NCBI GenBank assembly: GCA_947378615.1
Contig: CANCKV010000034.1
Span: 1 to 12,291 of the forward strand
DNA from: Chitinophagaceae bacterium
Lineage (GTDB): Bacteria; Bacteroidota; Bacteroidia; Chitinophagales; Chitinophagaceae
DNA: 12,291 nucleotides
Direction of reading: 5' to 3'
A program made the translations under genes and the position numbers. Positions 8,301-12,291 of this stretch are shown here, one piece after another; position 1 is the first letter of the stretch; each line of letters begins with the position of its first letter. The notes beneath the pieces are model-generated. The model saw only the letters and a list, made by a program, of their open reading frames with translations. It did not search any database and was not told the origin of the DNA.

Positions 8301-10970
8301 AATGGTTATTTGGCTACAGATTCTCTTTCTCGCATTATTATCGGTTCAATTGATTCATCTAAAAATAAAATCCCTATTGGAGCCAATTCTTCTTATACAC
8401 CATTAACTTTCAGTTGTGATACCACTGCATCGATATCTTTTTCAGCAAATAAGTTTCCAACTTATGCGGTATCAAATTTCAATAAAATAGTAAATATACA
8501 ATGGGTCATTTCCTCAAATAGAAATACAAATGCAAATATAATTTTCCGATTCAATGCGGATGATACAGCCAAAAATTTTTCTGTTGATAGCCCATGTCAA
8601 ATTGGTTCTTATGATACTGCTTACCTATTATATAATGTAGGACAAATAAAAAAAGATACTATGTCATATTACACCCAGTTACAAAAAGAAAGGTTGGTGG
8701 CGGGAACTTATTATTATCATTTAATAGCAGATAGTGGTAATATTTCCAATTGTACTAATGGTCAATGGTTAGGTTTAAATATGGCTGATGCTAATTTTAG
8801 TGGTAATTGGTGTGGTGGATTGCCAACATCAACATCCAAAGTTGTTATTGCAAATACAACTCCTAAAATGACAAATAATTTATCCTTTGGAAATATGAGT
8901 TTGGCAACAGGAATAGACTTAAATGGATTTGCACTCACTATCAATGGTAATGTTTCAGGCACTGGAACAATAAAAGGCAGCCCAACATCTTCATTAATAG
9001 CAAATGGTACAGGTACCATCTATTTTGACCAAACCCTAAAAGGTTATACTAACGCATTATCAAATCTAATTTTAAACAGTAATGGCACTTTATCTTTAGG
9101 CAATTCATTAAACATCTATTCTAAGTTTATTCCTTTAACAGGTGTTTTGGCAGCAGGAAATAATCTGACACTTATTGCTAATTCAAAGAGTGCAGCAAGA
9201 GTACTTGCAGGAAATCCCAACGGTGGTTATTTAACAGGCAATGTTAGGGCTCAAACTTATATACCTGCCAAATCGATGAGAGCAATAGATTTATTAGGGA
9301 GTCCTGTCACACAAACCATTCGAAATGGATGGCAAGGACAAATTTATATAACAGGGAATGGTACAGGTGGTTCTATTTGTGGAATAGGAACGGCTCGTTA
9401 TAATTCAAATGGTTTTGATGTTTCAGCTAAAAACTCACCCAATATCTTTACATTTAATTCAACTGCAAATGCGAATGGAAGTCATAAGGTAAGTATTGCA
9501 AATACTAATAACGGACTATTGCCAGGGAAGGGGTATTTTGTGGTGATATATGGAAATCGAGCAACAGGTTCTTGTACAAATCAAATGGATTCCATAAATA
9601 ACGCACCTCCTACAGATGTGATACTACAACCTACAGGCCCATTAGCACAGGGAAAAGTAAATGCCATATTAAATAATCCAGTAGAATATGGTTATAGTTT
9701 AGTTGCCAATCCTTATTTATGTCCAATTTCATTTGATGCACTTGCGGCTTCAAATACTTCAATCACACCAAAAATGTGGATTTATAAACCTTTGGGCAAT
9801 GGAAATTTCACTACTTATTGTCAGGGATTAGCGGTAAATGTTCTTGATAGCTTATCTGATGCAAATGTGAATATATTAGATGCCAATCAAGGATTTTTTG
9901 TTGAGGCTGCCAATACAGATACTATATTGAACTTTAATGAAAGTATAAAAGTAGATTCAACTATTGCTCATACTACATTCTTTGGCACAAATAATAGTAG
10001 GTTAATAAAGCTTCAATTACATACCATTACAGATTCGGTTTTAGATGAAACTGCCTTGCGGTTTAATAGTAACGGTCAAAAGAATTATAGTCAGCTATAT
10101 GATGCTTATTCATTCCAGAATGGTAGTAATAGTTTGGCATTTTCAAAACAAAATATCCCATTAGCTATTGCAACGCTCCCTTTGAGTTCATTTACTGATA
10201 CAATAGAAATGTATTTAAAGAGTAGTTTGACAGATAATTATAGAATCTCTGCCACATCTCTCGTAGGAATGGATTCTGTTTCTTCAATAATTTTATATGA
10301 TAAATATCTACAGGTAGCCCAAAACCTACAGTTAAAACCAAATTATGATTTCAGCATTACAGCTGATAGTATGAGTAAAGGAAACCGTTTTCAACTTCGT
10401 TTGGGTAAAAACATTGATTTGCCAATTAAATATGTTTCACTCTCATATAATAAGATAGCGAATACAATAAAACTAAAGTGGTCAACTCAAAGTAACTTGA
10501 ATGTCGAAAAATATATAATTACAAGAGGCAATGGAAATGATATGAAAATAATTGGAGAAACCTTACCAGCAGCAAGTGGTATAATGACATTTACGGATAG
10601 TTTACCTGATAATAATGCAAACTATTATCAGGTAATTGCCATAGATGCAGTAGCTAAAAGAGTTTATAGTAATTTGGTATTAGTTGAAAATCCAAATGAA
10701 AGAATTACTGTTAAGGTCTCACCTACAATACTTCATAACAATAATTTCAATCTTTCATTAAGTGGAATCAATTCAGGTAAGGTCAATTTACAATTATTCA
10801 ATCAATTGGGACAATCTGTTTGGACAAGCAATTGCTTTGTAAATGGAACGGCTACAAATACTTTCCATATTTCAATGGATGGTATTAATCCAATTGCAGG
10901 AAATTATATCTTGATAGTTTCAAAAGACAATAAAACATTGGCTACACAAAAGTTAATTTGGTGTAGATAG
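2286..10970 (+). CDS. Giant T9SS-secreted multidomain protein with heparinase II/III-like lyase unit (2894 aa)
   Basis: One uninterrupted frame of 2894 codons; the start is ATG 2286 or the adjacent ATG 2289. Layout by residue: signal peptide 1-25 (cleavage VSA-Q); LamG/concanavalin A-like domain about 27-280 with the LWFDASDSSKMT...ITRWQDLTGN opening; a beta module about 280-455 (FKNKLVGIG, RWNRSWYIQKT), common behind such domains in Bacteroidota surface proteins; Fn3-like modules about 456-553 and 556-645; a heparinase II/III-like toroid plus beta-sandwich about 690-1472; a WTGAKDTNWFNAANW module at 1479 and then degenerate beta repeats to about 1970; a second such module (FSGNWCGGLP) near 2175 with a further beta region; an Fn3-like module from 2712; and a T9SS sorting domain from 2805. 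It is probably exported through the outer membrane and anchored or released at the surface, where it would bind and perhaps cleave a uronate-containing polysaccharide. Catalytic motifs are atypical, so activity is unproven. It follows the esterase by 95 bp. Confidence 0.85.
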   Translation: MMKQFAQIVALVLISSFFFQAIVSAQYHPAGFEKAKVNLWFDASDSSKMTGATSGITRWQDLTGNHVASQTASAYYPILNIQNGKNLVEFNGKKVLDIPYSPLLVPNKGFYLAQTLYVYQDAPLTASDFRIGTFTCNNAGYGNPFIGVRYNTALGKYVLGLNLNSSSLIYNQYKDLRGTWLCASEYVPSTLDYAYMFQNAGGSLKSSKLPDYKDYNLPATLGNRNAYYSDVHYGISETVLLGYDCGASGRKLLDLYLATKWGLLDTLQNGYGPIYYYPSDLAFKNKLVGIGTEGGSDSVSCTRSNNGLGFQNINSNDGFLREPGDYLMAADNGLSGVTTIGTNFLRWNRSWYIQKTDVGGYGGNLYIDFDFKSYNLQNQLDTVNNDYYLIYNPNNGYYNSSNNYVIPILSKTIVSVAEKMRFLLDAENISNGFYTLSFCPKGTPVNNISLYAPLSPVNLTVTPAPLISSVFSGNTYNYIMIDSTSINYAIAYYKLYVSINGGAFQLFDSTKGTTTYYAHYNITNGQTYSYQISAVYAHGKESILSDTAIGVPSFFSPKWQSQPQYSGSGRIFMQGNQPWYGLPIKYYFEHVSSGGHNSNYQNSFNFTDTGLLNGNYSYHYKIYDTIKGLSTLSDWSPTKSVLLADSAKGGFTYNLAYLNPYSKWAPYGIGPSTLTPATQDMSSVRMVKHVPLVGVHPRMYCNPEDRSEILWRLKNTNSGKQAARWIHAYTILLQKGIKGYNRNSWYAKDTLGNSQIVNYGIFDVKGIYDSLAAGDIGILNNYKNYFGNNAVKLAYVLSMEAMECWLYQGTYDTLTGTNYSDRALKLANAMTIWASKALSDSVPLNYANRNNLGAVYYAYMYDFIQPFMTKNQNDTIREAIMRVLPDSSQMHGFMTPSYTYTTNWATFGYEIIPDIIVEGEQGFKQKDTGAIRNWVRSCWNFLTYGVYDKTGNVFEGLGKDQLNLPLLYALSKRGYSMLGHPSVKSFGAKYLPAILQPFGYSSVGTDLLGGTGDIDPAAGGWRQNAIDPIGLKWVFPTDTAVDFVWKNYMQKSIANVPYVKNITPTFYNYAPLSDNFGVGFNLRIPALLFALDYFPTPFAQEAASAFNNNKMYFDSLGGFATLRSGFDSTAMTIYFANRQDLGGHTYANKNEILLSALGRIWIPRPTTHSNSQWSNTAFTGASSGILINGFGASIDTSAFNTSLVLPAKMVYYNNNPSMLSIAGDARKAYAYKWPSNIFGYQGDNPKLNPPYVVKVMESQNSFRYSPNYAHDLVPFYNTLAFVDGVFTKPFYQRFVETTSDLGMVKKLFRTISLVQAPVPFTIVADDVQKDNSINQYQWICQVPSDLSIESKFINLKNINYRRDIILKEPTLTGNRRLLVRVLNVNGALSDTVAATIDSAVYSFTSMRRMVIDSKSIDPQFKVLLFAYHVGDSLPITSWSPDHSKVYVYHKGVTNTISFKLDSAGRTNILLNSPDTGTYWTGAKDTNWFNAANWGNYKVPAATDNVIIPVNGVTNMPVVTSLASANSMIVYKGATVTVYDSLQLNGDLIALGNVIGDKNGNGVLKTSSTSSTPITEDKTWNINIEFNASIEKQYLPKGIYNRNLSITSNNGGTIKIANDSIVVNGRIFIGSTDTLNMDVYKLSGNFNTCYGNGGVVATQSTVDNCLPSGINWMGKVIFNNPNGSQSISGGIYQNLSISTNYYKSDTVLGDIQVIDTLSISRKATLDMGIAKLYGNLNVILGRGWLKTANTSSNPIPDGKSWSYNLVFYSNSSQTIVPGQYANLDLSGGGFGDRNLGVSGVSDSIFTVSGTLLPPKGICYPNASTLNYNGNNQEVAAMQYHNLDLTGAFGAIYNQGEIKIAGTFTPALSTNSWGVGTITFNGSDSQYIPLFSYNNLGIKGNRSASVGICPSLTLTGNFDCSGLSFSHGKMNGKGSSLTLSGSFPQSIKGTAINIDNLILACKNGNITLLDSSNLTVNNQLITNSGNFLLKNAILQLPNLNVISTLGANGYLATDSLSRIIIGSIDSSKNKIPIGANSSYTPLTFSCDTTASISFSANKFPTYAVSNFNKIVNIQWVISSNRNTNANIIFRFNADDTAKNFSVDSPCQIGSYDTAYLLYNVGQIKKDTMSYYTQLQKERLVAGTYYYHLIADSGNISNCTNGQWLGLNMADANFSGNWCGGLPTSTSKVVIANTTPKMTNNLSFGNMSLATGIDLNGFALTINGNVSGTGTIKGSPTSSLIANGTGTIYFDQTLKGYTNALSNLILNSNGTLSLGNSLNIYSKFIPLTGVLAAGNNLTLIANSKSAARVLAGNPNGGYLTGNVRAQTYIPAKSMRAIDLLGSPVTQTIRNGWQGQIYITGNGTGGSICGIGTARYNSNGFDVSAKNSPNIFTFNSTANANGSHKVSIANTNNGLLPGKGYFVVIYGNRATGSCTNQMDSINNAPPTDVILQPTGPLAQGKVNAILNNPVEYGYSLVANPYLCPISFDALAASNTSITPKMWIYKPLGNGNFTTYCQGLAVNVLDSLSDANVNILDANQGFFVEAANTDTILNFNESIKVDSTIAHTTFFGTNNSRLIKLQLHTITDSVLDETALRFNSNGQKNYSQLYDAYSFQNGSNSLAFSKQNIPLAIATLPLSSFTDTIEMYLKSSLTDNYRISATSLVGMDSVSSIILYDKYLQVAQNLQLKPNYDFSITADSMSKGNRFQLRLGKNIDLPIKYVSLSYNKIANTIKLKWSTQSNLNVEKYIITRGNGNDMKIIGETLPAASGIMTFTDSLPDNNANYYQVIAIDAVAKRVYSNLVLVENPNERITVKVSPTILHNNNFNLSLSGINSGKVNLQLFNQLGQSVWTSNCFVNGTATNTFHISMDGINPIAGNYILIVSKDNKTLATQKLIWCR
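2364..3125 (+). other. N-terminal lectin-like (LamG/concanavalin A-type) domain
   Basis: Residues about 27-280 begin VNLWFDASDSSKMT, then ITRWQDLTGN, then NLVEFNGKKVLDIPYS, and end with LYLATKWGLLDTLQNGYGP. This order (LW-DASD, W-D-SGN, V-x-F-NG, then K-WGL near the end) is the standard pattern of the concanavalin A-like domain at the front of many Bacteroidota surface proteins. The domain is presumed to bind carbohydrate or ligand. No substrate can be read from it. Confidence 0.65.
4371..6702 (+). other. Heparinase II/III-like lyase unit: (alpha/alpha) toroid plus beta-sandwich
   Basis: The block begins at H696 with HPRMYCNPEDRSEILWRLK, the usual entry motif (HPR-x-x-x-x-PED-x-x-x-x-x-R) of these polysaccharide lyases. 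Toroid landmarks follow: TNWATFGYE (N903, W904), matching the family's conserved Asn-Trp, and YDKTGNVFEGLG (D948, E955, G956), matching DG-x-x-x-EG. The beta-sandwich starts near 1112 with LGGFATLRSGFDS and carries GGHTYANKNEILL (H1144) where GGHGHADQN is typical. The fold assignment is strong. Activity is less certain: the second His of GHGHA is Tyr1146, and the Tyr often found just after the EG motif is absent (K-D-Q there). Family enzymes cleave uronic-acid polysaccharides such as heparan, alginate or chondroitin by beta-elimination. Confidence 0.75.
6711..8220 (+). repeat. Degenerate beta-strand repeat region of the giant protein
   Basis: After the WTGAKDTNWFNAANW module (from residue 1476), a motif of the form [SNPK]Q-x-[IVL] followed by a gap, often Y, then NL-x-[IL] recurs. 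The motif Gln residues are at about 1592, 1684, 1772, 1831, 1884 and 1943. Examples are SQSISGGIYQNLSIS, SQTIVPGQYANLDLS and NQEVAAMQYHNLDLT. A seventh copy, DQTLKGYTNALSNLILN, lies later (Gln about 2249), after the second NWCGGLP module. Spacing is 53-92 residues, so copies have diverged and lost or gained strands. The composition (Gly, Asn, Ser, Thr, Ile, Leu; few charges) suits a beta-helix or stacked beta-sandwich stalk. It probably acts as a spacer or adhesive arm. Confidence 0.6.
10698..10967 (+). other. T9SS type A C-terminal sorting domain
   Basis: The last 90 residues begin near E2805 with ITVKVSPTILHNNNFNLSLSG, the equivalent of the family's V-x-PNP-x-x-x-x-x-x-I opening. They continue with VNLQLFNQLGQSVWTS (usual pattern V-x-L-x-DxxGxxV) and IAGNYILIVSKDNKTLATQK (usual pattern L-x-x-G-x-Y-x-x-x-V), and end KLIWCR. 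This is the standard type A domain recognised by the type IX translocon. The second Pro-x-Pro residue is missing (SPT) and there is a Cys near the end, both mild departures. It is preceded by an Fn3-like module (LPIKYVSLSYNKIANTIKLKWST) that usually sits just before it. Confidence 0.85.
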
Positions 10971-11154
10971 TATGCTTTAATCTTTTTATCCAGGGATTCA
11001 TATACTTGACTTAGTGTCTTTGAGTCTTTGCCTACTCGGCGTTGGAGAAAAAAAGGTAAATCAGTAAGATTTAAAACCTTGTGTTCCTTGTAAAACCCTT
11101 GTTACCCTTGTGGTAAAACCTTTTATTGTTGAACAATTAAAATGTATAAAAAAT
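10971..11154. other. Intergenic region before the aldo/keto reductase
   Basis: This 184-bp region has two kinds of repeat-like text. CTTAGTGTCTTTGAGTCTTTGCC at 11010-11032 resembles a TTTGTGTCTTTG-type extragenic string. Copy B of the CCTTGTG repeat follows at 11074-11124. No hairpin with a T-run follows the giant gene, and no clear promoter is visible. The AT-rich leader AATGTATAAAAAAT just before the chosen start at 11155 is typical of the organism's other genes. Confidence 0.5.
11074..11124 (+). repeat. CCTTGTG-type extragenic repeat, copy B
   Basis: The sequence is made of AAAACCTTGTGTTCCTTGT followed by AAAACCCTTGTTACCCTTGTGG and TAAAACC, giving two near-duplicate halves. Bases 11097-11124 pair with 12195-12222 as an inverted repeat at 25 of 28 positions by my hand alignment. 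The downstream reductase lies between these two arms. The repeat contains a GTG (11110) in frame with the reductase, which can mislead start prediction. Confidence 0.7.
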
Positions 11155-12159
11155 ATGGAAGAAATGATAAAACTGCCGTCGGTTATTTTCGGCACAAGTT
11201 GTCTTGGCAATTTGTATGAGGCCTTGACTTATGATACCAAGTTGGCAATTGTGCGTGAATGTGTGGCAAATGCCCCTGATGGAATGGTCACTTTCGATAC
11301 GGCAGGAAAGTATGGGGCAGGTCTTGCCTTAGAAGTGCTTGGTTCTTGTTTGACCCAATTGAATGTCCCAAAAGACAAGGTGGTCATCAGTAATAAGCTC
11401 GGTTGGTATAGAACCCCATTGATAGGAGAGGAGCCAACTTTTGAAAAAGGGGTATGGAAAGACTTAAAACATGATGCCATCCAAAAAATTAGTTATCAGG
11501 GCATCTTAGAATGCTACTTTCAAGGCAATGATTTGTTAGGCAATTATGAGGCTCAAATCGTTTCCGTTCATGACCCCGAAGAATATTTGGCAGCCGCTAC
11601 TGATGAGGCAGATAAGGAAAAACGCTATCAGGATATTCTCGGTGCTTATAGGGCCTTGAAAGATTTGAAAAGGGAAGGCAAAGTGTTTGCAGTTGGAGTC
11701 GGTTCAAAGGATTGGAGAGTGGTGGAAAGGATATTAGGTGATATCTATTTGGATTGGGTAATGATTGCCAATAGCCTAACTGTTCATAGCCATCCAAAAG
11801 AACTCTACAATTTCATTGAATCTCTACATCAAAGAGGAATTGCCGTCATCAACTCTGCAGTATTCAATGGAGGGTTTTTAATTGGCAGTGACTACTATAA
11901 CTATCAATTGGTAGATAAGAACACCGAAGAAGGAAAGGCATTGTATGAATGGAGGGATAAGTTCTTTTCAATATGCAAATCGTTCGGTATCAAACCTGCA
12001 GAGGCATGTTTCAATTTCGGGTTTAATGTTCCAGGTATAATTGGAGTTGCATTAAATACCACAAAGCCCGAGAAAGTAAAACAAAATGTAGAGATGGTTA
12101 CTCGACAAATACCCAAAGATTTTTGGGATGCCCTCGCCGCCGAAGGCCTTTTGAGCTAA
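11155..12159 (+). CDS. Aldo/keto reductase, D-threo-aldose / L-fucose dehydrogenase-like
   Basis: From ATG 11155 the protein is 334 residues, the normal length for this family. It has the complete AKR catalytic set: D48 and Y53 in FDTAGKYG, K81 in ISNKLGWY and H139 in VSVHDPEEY. FGTSCLGNLYEAL at the start is the first barrel strand, and GKVFAVGVGSKDW and FGFNVPGIIGVALNT are later TIM-barrel blocks, the last usually near the NAD(P) site. The VHDPEEY and GVGSKDW pattern fits the pyridoxal 4-dehydrogenase / D-threo-aldose 1-dehydrogenase / L-galactose dehydrogenase branch, which oxidises L-fucose, L-galactose or similar sugars at C1 in the cytoplasm. The frame can be extended upstream to a GTG at 11110, but those 15 codons lie in the CCTTGTG repeat, so the ATG is preferred; ATG 11164 is also possible. 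With a possible fucosidase nearby, a role in L-fucose oxidation is attractive but inferred. Confidence 0.85.
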   Translation: MEEMIKLPSVIFGTSCLGNLYEALTYDTKLAIVRECVANAPDGMVTFDTAGKYGAGLALEVLGSCLTQLNVPKDKVVISNKLGWYRTPLIGEEPTFEKGVWKDLKHDAIQKISYQGILECYFQGNDLLGNYEAQIVSVHDPEEYLAAATDEADKEKRYQDILGAYRALKDLKREGKVFAVGVGSKDWRVVERILGDIYLDWVMIANSLTVHSHPKELYNFIESLHQRGIAVINSAVFNGGFLIGSDYYNYQLVDKNTEEGKALYEWRDKFFSICKSFGIKPAEACFNFGFNVPGIIGVALNTTKPEKVKQNVEMVTRQIPKDFWDALAAEGLLS

Positions 12160-12176
12160 GTGGATAATACCAAAAA

Positions 12177-12286
12177 GGAACACAAGAATAATTTAAAGGA
12201 TTTTACCACAAGGATAACAAGGTAAATACAAGGGACACAAGGATAAAATAAAGGATTTTACAATAAGGTCAACAAGGATTATATCA
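12177..12286 (-). repeat. CCTTGTG-type extragenic repeat, copy C: two tandem 55-bp units
   Basis: Read on the + strand, the unit starting at 12177 (GGAACACAAGAATAATTTAA) is followed 55 bp later, at 12232, by a second (GGGACACAAGGATAAAATAA). By hand alignment 42 of 55 positions match, including the shared block AAAGGATTTTAC. Both contain ACAAGG strings, the reverse complement of the CCTTGT cores in copies A and B. The 132 bp after the reductase hold nothing else that I can identify, and no terminator is clear. Confidence 0.75.
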
Positions 12287-12291
12287 AAGAA

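Noticed and set aside
11097..12222. Insertion sequence or composite transposon around the reductase
   Set aside because: No transposase or integrase is encoded between the inverted arms and no target-site duplication is evident. The same repeat also occurs elsewhere in the window.

Overview
The window looks like a stretch of Bacteroidota chromosome, possibly a Chitinophagaceae/Sphingobacteriia-type or marine relative. The evidence is low GC, AT-rich leaders without clear Shine-Dalgarno sequences, a giant secreted protein ending in a type IX secretion (T9SS) sorting domain, and CCTTGTG-type extragenic repeats. All four recognisable genes are on the + strand and most have a carbohydrate theme.

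Layout: (1) 1-320 is the 3' end of a gene that starts outside the window, tentatively the C-terminus of a GH95/GH65-like glycoside hydrolase (alpha-L-fucosidase type). (2) 321-666 is a 346-bp intergenic region. It carries a perfect 28-bp palindrome fused to seven tandem 16-bp units, then a short CCTTGTG-type repeat. (3) 667-2190 encodes a secreted sialate O-acetylesterase-like (SASA) carbohydrate esterase. (4) 2286-10970 encodes a 2894-residue secreted protein that fills 70% of the window. It has a signal peptide, an N-terminal lectin-like domain, Ig/Fn3-like modules, a heparinase II/III-like lyase unit, about 700 residues of degenerate beta-strand repeats, a second beta-rich region, a last Fn3-like module and a T9SS type A C-terminal domain. 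(5) 11155-12159 encodes a complete aldo/keto reductase of the D-threo-aldose / L-fucose dehydrogenase-like group. It is flanked by inverted copies of the CCTTGTG repeat, and the downstream side is itself a 55-bp tandem duplication.

Inferred joint role: the locus looks like part of a polysaccharide-use cluster. A glycosidase trims side chains (perhaps fucose), the esterase removes O-acetyl groups, the large T9SS-exported protein binds and perhaps cleaves a uronic-acid-containing chain at the cell surface, and the reductase oxidises a released sugar such as L-fucose or L-galactose. No SusC/SusD pair, sulfatase or regulator is present, so the polysaccharide-locus reading and the substrate are inference. 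I found no RNA gene, CRISPR array, insertion sequence or phage gene. No clearly new system is evident. The most notable items are the giant lyase-like protein with atypical active-site motifs and the extragenic repeats.
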